Assembly: GCA_016647705.1 (NCBI GenBank)
Contig: CM028334.1
Coordinates: forward strand, 2,480,001-2,544,000
Origin: Eucommia ulmoides
Taxonomy: Eukaryota; Streptophyta; Magnoliopsida; Garryales; Eucommiaceae
Reading direction: 5' to 3'
Length of the DNA stretch: 64,000 bases
The translations under genes and the position numbers were made by a program. The notes under the pieces are model-generated. The model ran no database searches and was not told the origin of the DNA. It saw only the letters and a list, made by a program, of their open reading frames with translations. Positions 1 through 11,277 of this stretch are shown piece after piece (positions within the stretch are counted from its first letter, which is position 1; each line of letters begins with the position of its first letter).

Positions 1-218
1 TTCACTTTTAAATTAAAATGATAATAATCAAATAAATTAAAATTAACAAACAAATAATGTTTTCTATATAAAAAACAAAAAAAAAAAAAGTTCAAAGTCA
101 AATAATGGTCAAACTTTAGGAGTATAGAGTGTCAAAAACCCACTTATCTCTCTCTCCTCCCTCTCTGTTAGCAACGACAAAAGGGACTTTTAGTCTTGGC
201 GTTTTGAATGCTGGGACT

Positions 219-253
<35 letters not shown>

Positions 254-1480
254 TTAGCAACTCTCTCTCTCCCCCTCTCTTTCTGTTAGTAACAAAAATG
301 GCATAAATCCCGGCGTTGTGAACGTTGGAACTAGGTACACTTGATCCCGGCATTTCAAACGACGGGACCAAACAAACGGTGTATCAAACACCATTTGTAA
401 TGTTAAAGGTCCCGACGTACCAAACAAATTAAAAAAAAAAATTATAACCCAAGTCCCGGTGTTCAGAACACCGGGTTACTTAGGTTGTGTAAATAAGTTT
501 AAAATATGATTATAAAATAAGGAGACATAACACTAATTAGACCCTAATAATAAATAAATTGTATTGTAAATCATGAGGGGAAAAAACCCCACAATTTCAT
601 CCATATTATCAGTTCCCAATTGATTATACAGTATCCAATTTGTTCAAGTATACTATATGAGAAAATCTAAGAGTTATCAATGTTTGAGAAGTTGCATTAC
701 TGCAATAATTTATGTTTCTGATCTTACACACTCATGAAAGCTCTTGAACAAATGTTTTCCTTGCCAAGGTCCTATATTCACAAACAGAGACATTAGCTGC
801 ACAATATATCAAAAAGTACAGAGATTACATGGCAACTATTTTTTTATTTTAGGTATGTTTAATGAATAAAAAAAAAAACTATTTTTTTATTATTTTTTCT
901 CAAAATATTTGATGCACACAACTAACAAATTAATAAGACTATTTTTGCTCATTTTTTTCTATCCGAAGGAGTGTTTTAGGCTTAGACATTCAACTTAAAT
1001 AATACTTCATTACGAGTCGAGGAAGAAATTGGGACATAGAGGTGAGGAAGACAAATCAAATAACAGCGCAATCTCTGTAAAAGAAATACACACACAATTC
1101 TCAAATCTTGCCTATTAACCCAAAAAAATGGAAACAGAAAATAAATTTACCTGGTTTTAGCGTATAAAAATCTTGTTGTGATCATTGCTCCAAGAAACAA
1201 TATTTGGAATAGAACAAAACATTGAGCCAAAAATATTAAAGTAACGCTCCAAGATACAATATCTGGTTCTATTTCTGGGAAATTACCAACAAAATTTGGC
1301 ACATAAACACTAAAGTAATGCTACATCCTTCAACAGTAAATTTCAAGTGTCAAATATAGAAGAATGTTGAGGAAAATATAACATGAAGGAAAACCAAAGG
1401 GTTTAAAGTTTCATAATAGAGAATCTTCTATCAAATTGAATCCAACTGTTTGGTTTGGATATCACCTTAATGTAAAATTC
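1..1480. other. AT-rich intergenic DNA with a palindrome cluster at its left end
   Basis: No gene is visible. A (CT)n microsatellite lies near 221-250. Between about 196 and 476 there are five imperfect copies of a CCCGGCGTT..GAAC..GGGAC type motif (described separately). The rest is AT-rich unique-looking DNA with short A and T runs. Confidence 0.6.
196..476. repeat. Cluster of CCGGYGTT-type imperfect palindromes
   Basis: Five related 20-24 bp motifs stand near 200, 308, 343, 407 and 455. The last, CCCGGTGTTCAGAACACCGG, is a near-perfect palindrome. Each unit pairs CCCGGCGTT with a reverse-complement-like AACGCCGGGAC half. Such arrays occur in the subterminal regions of CACTA and Mutator-like transposons, where transposase binds, so this may be the edge of an element that continues outside the window. 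No element end was identified. Confidence 0.5.
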
Positions 1481-1481
1481 A

Positions 1482-1612
1482 CTACCAGTAATTAAAAAAA
1501 AAACTATCTAAATCACTACCAGTAATTCAAAACTATCTAAATCACTATCAGTAATTCAAAAAAAATCTATCTAAATCATTACCAGTAATTAAAAAAAAAA
1601 AAAAACTATCTC
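1482..1612. repeat. Short tandem repeat, about four ~37-bp units
   Basis: The phrase CACTACCAGTAATT...AACTATCTAAAT recurs four times with A-runs of varying length between the units. It is a simple slippage-type minisatellite with no sign of coding. Confidence 0.8.
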
Positions 1613-1924
1613 TAATTTTAAAAATCTCACCTTGTATTGGTTGATCGGTTCAACGAAATGTGTTGTCAGCTCGATCCAACAGGACCTACAAAATCGGACC
1701 TCGATTGACCAGGTCTAGGTGGACATCGACGACTGGTAACCCCACTTCTATTGAGAACGAATTGAACAAATCTAGGGTTAATCCATCAAGTGAAAGCAAT
1801 CGTGAACGTTGGAGAAGCGGATACAGCAGTGAATGAACAAATCTTACAAAACAGCAGATAAGAGAGACCTACGTGACGATTTTTTCGACCAATAATGCAA
1901 ATTTGACCGCAAAGATGGTGGCGT

Positions 1925-2345
1925 GAGGAAGTGTGAGGCACGAGATCGATGGCAACTGTGGTAGCGACGGCGGCCTCCAAAGCGGAGAGTGAAAGTGAGA
2001 TAGAGATAGAGATAGAGATAGAGAGATAGAGGAATTGGGTGAGGGTGAGATCGTGATAGTGAGATAGAAAGATGGTGCGAGATCGACGACGACAGTAGTA
2101 GCGACAGCAACGGTGGTAGCGACGGCGGCCTCCAAAGCGGAGAGTGAGAGTGAGATAGAGATGGAGAGATAGAGGAATTGGGTGAGGGTGAGATCATGAT
2201 AGTGAGAGAGAGACGGCACGAGATCGACGATGACAGTTGTAGCGATGACGGCCTCCAAAGCGGAGAGTGAGAGTGAGAGTGAGAGAGAGAGAGAGAGAGG
2301 GGTGGGGTGAGGTCGTGAGGGTGAGAGAGAAGGTAGAGAGAGAGA
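1925..2345. repeat. Degenerate ~140-bp tandem repeat, three units
   Basis: Three units each carry GCGACGGCGGCCTCCAAAGC, then a GTGAGAGTGAGATAGAGATA tract, then GGAATTGGGTGAGGGTGAGATC and GAGATCGACGA. The breaks fall near 2080 and 2220. The long reverse-strand ORFs here (Ser/Leu/His rich) follow from the repeat and are not taken as genes. The array stops just before the solo LTR at 2418. Confidence 0.75.
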
Positions 2346-2417
2346 GAGATTTTGAAATGAGGGAGATTAGGGTTAGATTAATATGTTAATCTGGACTGTT
2401 CGTTATGGGGTATAAAG

Positions 2418-3722
2418 TGTAAAACCTAAATCGTAAAACGTACGTCATAAATAATTGCATTTTAGAGCATTAGAAAATTTTAGGTAAAAATTTTATTGAT
2501 TAAGAACTCAAATCAAAACTTGGGGGTCAAATTTGCAAATTTAAAAACATTACTCTCAACTTGGGATGCGAATTGCCAATTAAAAATTGAAAATTGAAAA
2601 TGTTAGGGATCAAATTACAATTTTAGAAACTTATAAAGGTTGAATTGAACTCAAAAAGAAGACTTTAAGGAATTAGAGGGGGGAATGAGTAATTTAACAA
2701 AAACTTTTTTAAAACATATATATATATATACACACACGCATACGCTGTGCGTGTGAGACCGCCGGAAGGGAGAAGAACGGAGAGGCAACGTGGCAGGCTA
2801 GGAACGTTTTCCACCACTTAACCCATGCAATATATACATACTTGTGCATGTGCATTGATCAAACAGCCTCCATCAAGTTTGAAATTAGAAAAAATTCTAG
2901 AGAGAGGACCGGAGCACGGGAGGGGTGATCGGACTTCCTTGAGTCGGTATTCCTCCGGTAGGGTGGTCATGGCTATTGCTCGTATGCATGATCGTGGAGG
3001 TGTCTTCGTCAGTTTCAGGGGAGAATGAAAGTGGTTTGGTCGGTGGGGTGGTTCGTCGACGGCGTGACGAGTGCGTTCTTAGCATCGTCGGTGAGCGAAC
3101 GTTGGGTTCGATTGTTCGGCTTGTCAACGATCTTCGATCTGGTGAGTACTTATACATATTTAATTGATCATTCTAGTAGGTGTGTGCATGCATGTGTATG
3201 TGATCGGCCATAGGATCGCCAGTGGGTTTTGGTTTCGTCCGACGGTGGCGTTTCGACGGAGTGTATGTGTTCTGATTCTTGTTTCATGCAGTGTTTGTAT
3301 ATGTGTGTTGCTTCGACTGCATGCGTGAGTGATCGTCGCCACGGCGTGGCCGACGGTGTGTGTCACCGCTACGGCAGTGCATGCTTGTGGGCGTCCTCTG
3401 TTTCGGTTCAATACGGTAGAATGTGGGTATGTGGGAGTGTTGTTCGGATCGTCGTCCGTCGACCCTTGGCGATCATGTGTGTGGGCATTCTGGTTCAGTG
3501 TTATGCCTATGTGTGTGTTTTACCCAGTTCGGCCGGCGATGGGTTTGTAGGACAGTGTATGTATGTGTGTAATGTGTTGATCAGTGTGTGTATGCGTGTG
3601 CATGCGTGTGCATGGGTGTGTTGCTGAAAACTATTATGGGTAGTCGGTGCGTCGTCGCCAGAGGGGGCTAGTCGGCCGGTGGTGGTGTCGGCGGGCGAAG
3701 CACAAACAGAAAACAGAACAGG

Positions 3723-3763
<41 letters not shown>

Positions 3764-5052
3764 GAATTTGCACAAACCACCCCGATAAGAATTAAAAACC
3801 CATTTCGTGGCCCGTGAACGATTCGGAATGAATAACGTTTTCCGTTAAGTTTATTTCAGTTTATTGAATTGAATTCTAACATCAAAATTTTGGAATCGGA
3901 ATAATAAATTGGGACCGTGTGTATTACTAAATTTTATGCAATTATTTTTAATGAAATAAAAATTACCCGAAATAGTAATTTTCATAAGTAAAATGTGGGA
4001 AATGGAAAATTTCGGAACTTAGATTCTGCATTGCACGATTTGATCATTTTGCATAAAATATTAATTTAGGCCCTATCATTACTAGGTTCGCAAACGCCAA
4101 CATCCCGGTATGCTTTGGACGGTGCTGTTATTGTAGCACAAGAAGCAAGGTGAGTATATTGTCTTCTTGCCAAACTGTTTTCTATATATATATATATGAT
4201 GACATATGTGTTTGCTTACACTGTACGACTTCATAAATGATATGGATCAAGCGGGTTTTTGGGAATTGTGTTGGTTTCTAAAAGAAGGTTTAAAAATAAT
4301 TTTCGTTATATATGAGTGAATTATATTTCTCCCCGTAAGGGGTGTGGATTATATTTCTCCCCAAAAGGGGTGTGGATATTTCGTAGGAAGGCATTCCTAC
4401 GAATGTTACAGTACCGTTGCAACTCCCGATCGTGAGGTTAAAACGATCACTATGGTTAGCCAGTGTGTGTTGTGGTGGAGTGGTGGTTTGAGATGTGATG
4501 TTTATTTATACTGGGTGATTTATTATTTATTGTGGTGATCGGTATGATATTTATACTAGATGTTTTTGAAATGAAACTTATATATATTGCTTTATTTTCA
4601 CTACATATATTATGAAGACTTTTACAAGCTATGTGACATCTATATGCTTATACTTGATCCATATTTAAATGATGTATTATTTAGAATGTATTATTATGTA
4701 AAAATATTTTTATTAAGAAAATAGTACACTCGCAGGTGAAATAGCTAGGAGTCGGTTCCCTACTGGCACTGGGTAGAGTCCGGCAATGGTATAGCGAGGG
4801 GGTATTTTGGGAGGTGTTGCCTGAGGCGAACCTAGGAGAGGTTCATTGTTATTTTTATCTTCTTCTTTTTTGTTATAAAAAATTCAGGGACGGGTGTGTC
4901 CCTAGTTAGAAAAAATGTTTATAGCCTAATTTTGGTGATTGTATAATTATGATTGTCTACTATCGCTTTCTAGTTGGTTTGTCTCTTAGAGGATGTCGTG
5001 ACGATGTCACGCCGGCCCCATAAGTAACGCGTGTCCGGGGTGGGGGGTGACA
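2418..5052 (+). mobile_element. Solo LTR of a Ty3/gypsy-type retrotransposon (copy 1)
   Basis: A 2635-bp unit starts TGTAAAACC and ends GGGGTGACA, and is flanked on both sides by TAAAG (2413-2417 and 5053-5057), a perfect 5-bp target-site duplication. The start (AAATCGTAAAACGTACGTCAT, TTGCATTTTAGAG) and end (TAGAGTCCGGCAATGG, AGGCGAACCTAGGAGAGGTTCATTG) match the copy at 38318-40864 in the same orientation. No internal domain, primer-binding site or second LTR is present, so it is a solo LTR left by recombination. The large LTR size suits Tekay/Del chromoviruses, but with no internal region the lineage is inference. It contains a 37-base A run at 3723-3759. Fossil; moderately old, as the two copies differ a lot. 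Confidence 0.88.
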
Positions 5053-5374
5053 TAAAGAGTGGTTGAGATTCGCTTAGAGAGCTTATGTACGTCCTATTTT
5101 ATTAAATAGATGTTGGGATATTTTTTATTGAAAAATTGTTATTGACACCTCTTGAATTGAGACGCGGACGATGATAATATTTTTCTCTTTTTTTTAAGCG
5201 ATTCGTACTTTTATTGATGATGCGAAATAGTCTCCTTGCTGCATAGAAATATTATAAAATAGGCATATTGGTCATAAAACAATACCTTAAAATCCACCGC
5301 TATTATCAAACATGAACACAGGAGAAGTATCTGTTTTAGGGTAAAATGACAGGGGAAGTAAGTGTTATAAACTT

Positions 5375-7062
5375 AAGTAAAATATCACTGAGACCCCTTA
5401 TCGTTTTTTTATTGGAGCACGATATCTTTCAAATTGTAGTTGATCAACTGATGTCATCAATTATAATCTTTCTTTTTTTTTTAAATTTGGAGATAATTAG
5501 TCAATAGTCTCAATTAGAGAGTGTGATCTATAATTTATTCTATTTTAATCTGAATTAAGATGAATATAAATTTCTTAATTATATTTTGCCTCGTGTTTTA
5601 CTATCGTGGTCATTGCTCCCTTAAGTTGCATTTGGGTAAGGGTCTTGACAAATCACTTATTTGAATAACTATTCAACCGAAGAATTTAATTGTGTAATTT
5701 ATAATTTTCTTATTTGGATAAATTAGACACTATTGTAAAACTGAGAACAAAAACAATAAAACAAAAACCAAACATCACCTCAATTGGATGAACTATGAAC
5801 ACTAAAACGAAAATGGAAATAGGAATCGGAAACGGAAACAGGAATTGAACACTAAAATGAAAACGGAATCAAGAAACAGGAATCGGAATAAAAAAAATCA
5901 ATTACGATTCGTTGCAGTACTCAACCCAAAACGAAAACGGAAACAACTTAAAATTAAGAACCCTAATTAACAAATTGAGAACCCTAATCAACAAGTACAA
6001 AATTGAAAACAGATACAAAATTGGAACCCTTACTTGAGATGGACAAAATTGGAACCCATACCCCAAACGCCCCACGAAATTGGAACCGTTACCTGAGATA
6101 GACAGAGAAGGCGAAAGTAGACGACGACGGCGAAGTGGAGTGAAGTAACGAATGAAACGATCGACGACAAACGACAAAGATACGACGAAGACGATCGACG
6201 AAGAAACAAAGAAGACAAAACTGCAACGATGATGATCGATGAAGGAACGAAGAAGACAAAGTTGTGACGACAACGAAAATAGAGAAGACGATCAACGAAA
6301 AAGATGGCAATGACAAAGACGAACGACGACGACGAAGATGGAGAAGACAAACGACAAAGAAGACGGCGAAGACGAAGATGAACGACGAATGAAGAAGACG
6401 GCAAAGACGAAGCTAGAAGACGATCAATGAAGGAACGAAGATGCAATGAAGATGATCAATGAGGAAGAAAACACAAATACTCCCTCTAATGGATTTGTCA
6501 AATAACACCTATTTCAAAATGATTTCCAAATACTTCCTTTCACTACTATCTCTTAATTGGAAGGATTTGACAAATTTCTTCTCATAGATAGCCAAACAAA
6601 GTTTTTAATAAAAAAATATTTTGAAATCTCTTACCCAAATGAAATCTCTCTCCCCAAATGCCTTACCCAAACACAACCTTATATCTCCAATCAAATTCTT
6701 TCAATTAAGGTTTACATTTTCTACTCTTTTTTTTCCCTTTCTCTTCCTCTCTGTCCACCCCTCATCACATGCACATACACCTAGACAACCGCCTGCCACC
6801 AACATCAAATCTGGCGCCATCACCCTTGCCATTTGTTTAGTTGTCGAATGGTGGTGTGTGTTTGCAAGTTTATATATATATATATATATATATATGAGGG
6901 AGAGAGAGAGAGAGTTATGAACATTTATGGCCAGGAGTAAAATGGTCATTGCATTGATTTCGTTAAAAAAACAATTGTTAAAGATAAATAGGTATTTGAC
7001 TATTATTTATCTCCGGTAAGGGTTCTCCATGATATTTGTCAACAGGCGAATTGTTTTTGTAA
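5375..7062. mobile_element. Non-autonomous inverted-end element, family R1, copy 1
   Basis: The left end carries AAATATCACTGAGACCCCTT and the right end, reverse-complemented, reads CAAATATCATGGAGAACCCTT, so the unit has inverted ends. The left interior (TTAGTCAATAGTCTCAATTAGAG, 5490-5620) and right interior (CTCTGTCCACCCCTCATC to CTCCATGATATTTG, 6740-7040) both match 16890-17945. The middle (5620-6690) is unique to this copy and holds a GACGAA-rich array. It encodes no transposase. Superfamily uncertain; no target duplication was found. Confidence 0.6.
6105..6450. repeat. GACGAA/GAAGAC-rich degenerate short repeat
   Basis: About 340 bp is built from shuffled units such as ACGATCGACGAAG, GAAGACAAAG and GATCAATGAAGGAACGAAG. 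The reverse-strand ORFs are Ser/Phe/Val/Arg rich and arise from the repeat. Not a gene. Confidence 0.7.
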
Positions 7063-7139
7063 ATAACGTCTCAAATATAGGGGATGTCAGTGATAAAATT
7101 CTATTTTTTATTTGCATCCTTTGGAATTTTGAAATAATT

Positions 7140-7440
7140 TTAAGTCAATTGCAAAGTGTTTTTAGGGTATAAGTTGACATTACTGTTTCTATTCCATGAT
7201 TTATGTTCCTGCTCTCAAAAATTGGGATTAATATACAGAAATGTATTTGATAAACACGTTTCTGTTTTTAATTTTTTGGGAATAATTTGAAACTATTTCC
7301 TAAATTTCTTAAAACCTCCTAAACAAAAAATATTGAATCGTATTTATTTTCACAAAACTATTCTTAGTGTCATTCTGTCGTCCACCACCTTACTAGCTGT
7401 CACAACGTCGAATTTTCACCACAAATTTTCTAACCGAGTG
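7140..7440. repeat. MITE-like fragment of the M430 family
   Basis: Contains TTACTGTTTCTATTCC, GGGATTAATATACA, AAACACGTTTCTG and the CACAAAACTATTC...CACC segment that marks the ~430-bp M430 family (best seen at 21178-21605). It is in the opposite orientation to the 21178 copy and truncated. From 7440 to 7990, upstream of the ERF gene, only a C-rich stretch (CACCCACCCCCCCACC, near 7893) stands out. Confidence 0.55.
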
Positions 7441-7996
7441 ATGGCCTAATTGCACCGACAACTAGTCAACCGCTCGTATGGTTCCCGGACAGCCCATTGT
7501 CATACCTACCCAGATGCACTTGCATGTTTCAGAAAACAATATAAAACACAACGTTTACAACCACAATCAATCTCATTTTATTGCTCAGTCAAAACAAGAA
7601 AATACACATATAGAATTCTGATCTAAGGGTGATAGGAAGATCATTACTTACTGTTCTACCCAACACTAATTTATTTAAAGAAAAAAAGAAAGAAAAGAAA
7701 TACGAGGTTAAAGTATTTTTTTTATTTTTAAAAAAAAAAAATTATCCGTATACATATTTCGATTAATCACCTCATTTTAGGATTGCACGCTCGTTTCCCA
7801 ATACTTGTGTTTCTTGGGGATTAGTCATGTCACCTATCATTATCAGTATATGAACGCCTTGAACCATTGGCGCACACATTAAAACGAACCCTCCACCCAC
7901 CCCCCCACCCCCACCACCCCAATCAAAAACTATATACTTACTCGTCAGTCCCATGACCGGAGCTACTGATGCAGAGAGAGAGATATAGAGGGAGAG

Positions 7997-8620
7997 ATGG
8001 AGAATATTAATCATTACCCTCCGGCCCCGTCGGCAAGGCCACTCCTTGTTCTAAAGAAAGACCAAGAGGATGCCATCATGGTCGCCGCCCTCAAGGACGT
8101 CATCGCCGGCAGTCTCCACGGCAACGAAGCCTTCCGCCTCTTAGCAGACTCCGAGAAAGCCAAGTCACCATTGCCGACACGGGATTCCACGAGCGGGAGT
8201 CACAAGCAGCGTGCCGCGAACGAGACGACGACGAAGCGGCGGAGGCCGAAGAAGAATTACAGGGGAGTCAGACAGAGGCCGTGGGGGAAATAATCGGCGG
8301 AGATAACGGACCCGCGGAGGGCGGTGAGGGTGTGGCTTGGGACGTTCGAGATGGCGGAGGCAGCGGCGAGGGCGTACGACAAGGCGGCGGTGGAGTTCAG
8401 GGGAGAGAAGGCTAAGACCAACTTCCCATCGTCGGATTACGTTGAATCGGCGCGGGCGGAAGAGAATGATGGAGACGTTGGAGCCGAAGGAGAGAAAGAT
8501 GAGCCAAAGCCGGAATCGGAAAATGCAGGGGAGAGCAGTAAAAGGAAAGAAGAAGAAGAAGATTATTGGAGTATGGTGGAAGATGACGAGGTTTTGGAGA
8601 TGGAACTTCTCTACAATTAA
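7997..8620 (+). pseudogene. ERF109/RRTF1-like AP2/ERF transcription factor with an in-frame stop in the AP2 domain
   Basis: Intronless. The ATG at 7997 opens a frame with a group X-type N-terminal motif (AIMVAALKDVIAGS), a basic stretch (TTKRRRPKK) and the AP2 start YRGVRQRPWGK at residues 88-98. Codon 99 (8291-8293) is TAA. The same frame then continues with no shift: [37 protein letters not shown] and an acidic tail [17 protein letters not shown], ending at 8620 (207 codons). Family members have W, F or Y at codon 99; TAY to TAA needs one change. Intact relatives bind GCC-box DNA in the nucleus in wound and jasmonate responses. As written, the product would be 98 residues lacking the DNA-contacting sheet and helix. 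The reading could be a recent null allele, a truncated-peptide gene or a sequencing error. The conserved downstream frame argues that any loss is recent. Confidence 0.85.
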
Positions 8621-8637
8621 TTCTAACTTCAAATAGT

Positions 8638-8850
8638 AGTTAGTATTAGGAAATATACAAAAAGGAATTTTTCCTTTTAATTTCTGTTATGTTGTTTACT
8701 TTATTTATTTATTGTCATTATATTATTATTTTTTATTTAATATTTAAGTTACCTTGTATTATTATCTCTCTTATTGTATAAATAATGAAAATTTAATTTA
8801 ATAAAATACAAAAATAATTTCTATATTCCACATGGTATCAGAGCGAAAGA
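8638..8850 (+). mobile_element. LTR end and primer-binding site remnant (Ty1/copia type)
   Basis: TATTCCACA followed directly by TGGTATCAGAGCG at about 8834 is the usual LTR-end plus initiator-Met-tRNA primer site of plant copia elements. The ~195 bp before it is AT-rich, with TATTAGGAAATATAC near its start and a promoter-like TTGTATAAATAATG near 8776, as in an LTR. No coding domain or second LTR was found. It starts almost at the stop codon of the ERF gene. Broken fossil. Confidence 0.55.
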
Positions 8851-9522
8851 TAAAAAAAAAAAAAAAAAATTCTAACCTCTAGCCGCTCTTAGAGAGAAAG
8901 TTTATAGCCGACGGCGGCTAAGATGAAACAACCTCCACACTCACCCACCCTATTCCATTCCCTATGGCCCTTACGCTCCCTTCTGCTCTTTCCCTCTCTA
9001 ATATACTCTCTTTGAAATCTTCTTCCTCTCGCTACGGCAGCAACGCCTCTCAAACCATCCTTGTCGTCATCAAATCTAAACTCTAAATCGATTTTCTTGT
9101 CGTCAGTGTAGCTTCTTCTTGATACTGTTGTTGTGCCTTTGATTTGTTCCATTGCCCGCATTCTTCCATTGTCGTTGTCCGCCTCGTCTGATCTCTCTCC
9201 CTCTTTCCTAAATCACCAATCTCTTTCTATCAAATCTACACTCTAAATCGGTTTTCTTGCCGTCTGTATAGTTTCTTTCAAAAATCCCTAAAGCCAACTA
9301 TGACCTCCAAATGTCCTACAGTAGCTACAATATTATCTTGGGCGGGAAACTTTTTAGGCCCTTGGATCGAACATCCAAGGGCTCAGATACAGTATCACCA
9401 AAGAGATATTTTAGTCCACTAGATTTATCTTGATCCAACAGTCCAAATCAAACCTCACTCTCCTCTTCTTTTTTCCTTGATCTGGCCTATCCCTCTCTTA
9501 TTCTCCGATCTGACCTCTCCAT

Positions 9523-9553
<31 letters not shown>

Positions 9554-10330
9554 TACACAAGCTGCTTCGCTCTCTGCCGTGCCTTCTCCTCTTTTGTAGG
9601 TCGCCGCCGCCACCAAAACCACCAATATCTTTTCAAGGCTCAGTAGCGGTCTCCCCATAGACAGCGGTGGAAAAACTTCTCAAGTGATCAGCGAAGGCGG
9701 CACGGTCGCCCCTTTCTCTCACTCTGGGCTTCTTCCTCCCTAGACGGCAGCGGCGAAGCCTCTTAGGTGATCGGCTTAGGCGGCAAGGCAACAAACCGGC
9801 CCAAATCAACCTTAAATCTGAAAAGCTCTCTACCCTCTCTCTCATCTATGTCGCCGACGGAAAATCCAACCACAACAACTGCCGCCGTCGTCGTCACCAA
9901 CTTGAGCCTGGGGTAGAATCGAGAAGCCAGATCTGGCCTCTCGATTCTATCTCTGACTCCTAGACTCCAGTCGCTTGCAGTCCGCCGCCGCAACCACAAC
10001 CACCGACATCTCTTGAAGGCTCACTATCGGCTTTTCTCTCCCTAGACGGCAGTGGCGAATCTTATTTGGTGATTGGCGGTGAAAATCATTTTCTCATTTC
10101 TCTCATCAAACCTCATCGCCGCAGCTCAAGTATCCTCTTTCTCTATTCGCTATCATCCCACCAACACCAGCTCTGTTCGTTAATCCTCCCCACGGCAACC
10201 TCAGATCTGTTCAGGCATAAAGAGTTGGAGTTAGAAACAGTAGTGAGAGATGCTACATTCAATGAAGAGAGAACCAGTGGATAGCTAGCTAATGGGTGAT
10301 TGTCATTATTTGTTGTTGGTTTTGTCATCG
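8851..10330. other. GC-richer region without a recognisable gene; degenerate internal repeats
   Basis: Composition rises in G+C and pyrimidine tracts are common. CAAATCTA(A/C)ACTCTAAATCG recurs near 9068 and 9233. A block CCGCCGCCACCAAAACCACC...GGCTCA...AGACGGCAG...GGTGATC recurs near 9600, 9735 and 9980. A hairpin with 9-bp stems (CCCTTGGAT / ATCCAAGGG) lies at about 9359-9381. Open frames are short and look incidental. It may be untranslated or gag-adjacent DNA of the retroelement whose primer site is at 8834; that is inference. Confidence 0.5.
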
Positions 10331-11110
10331 TGTATGTGCTGTCAATTATTCTTTACACCTCCAATAACTTTTTTTTGTTTCAATAAGAACCCCAAACTTT
10401 ACCTTCCAGTTCTAATTGATCCACAATCTTTGTAGCTCTTATTGTAAGGTTATCAAGGGTTTGGTTGTATGTGATTTTTTTTGTCTTTTATTTCTTTTGG
10501 GGATTTAGCATTACCCTCTTCTAAAAAAAAATAGATATGCGAAAATCAAGCGATAGGTTTGTTATTCTATTTTTGTTCGTTTTGTTTCTAAGTTTGGCAT
10601 TAAGTTGTAATAAAATAGTGATGTTAGAAAGTAGATTGATAATATCTCTTTGAGTTGAGAAACATTTGATCTGAAGTTTTCAGTTAGTCTCCATATTGTA
10701 TATTTTGGTCATCATTATTTGATGTTTTAATGAATTTTACAATTTTTCCTTTGATTCCATGAAATCATATTCCTTTTTCCATATTTTTTTTTTTCTACTT
10801 AATTTCTAAAGACATGGATTTTGTTTGGATTTGGTATGAGGAATTCTATTTTATGATCTTGAGAATTTTTCTGTTAATGCTTCAATAAACGCCCTACGTG
10901 GGAGTAACATGTATTACACATCAATAATAACTCAACAATTAAACATTAAAACTAATAAGTGATTTGAAAACATGTATTCCCATTTTTAGCTAGATATAAC
11001 CTAAAAACATATATATATTCCCATTTTTAGCTGCATGCATGCCCCATGCAACTGAGTCAAAACCCTAATGATCAAAAAGTTCGTAACATGGAAAAAAAGT
11101 AGAAACATTG
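10331..11110. other. AT-rich intergenic DNA, nothing recognised
   Basis: No ORF, terminal repeat or known element is visible. CATATATATTCCCATTTTTAGCT near 11005 partly repeats a nearby phrase (CCCATTTTTAGCTAGATATA near 10980). Confidence 0.6.
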
Positions 11111-11277
11111 ATTATACACCACCAAAATTGACGGCCATTGATGAAGCCCTAGCTCTATCAATCAATCCACCACCGAGCTTCAACTCCAGCTCCAGATCTA
11201 CACGTTTACCATTTACTCCGGCGACTTGACCGGAACTGAATAGGTGACTGATTGACGTTACCACGTCGCACTTCCTG

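Noticed and set aside
1786-2258. Overlapping reverse-strand Ser/Leu/His-rich frames
   Set aside because: Direct consequence of the 140-bp GA-rich tandem repeat.
2825-3627. Several open frames of 60-130 codons (V/C/R-rich)
   Set aside because: They lie wholly within solo LTR 1 on both strands, lack domains and come from a GTGTGTATG-rich stretch.
5902-6446. Reverse-strand frames up to 138 codons
   Set aside because: Made by the GACGAA repeat; no start context or domain.
8165-8632. 155-codon antisense frame over the ERF gene
   Set aside because: Shadow of the G+C-rich AP2 coding sequence; Arg/Pro/Leu composition without motif.
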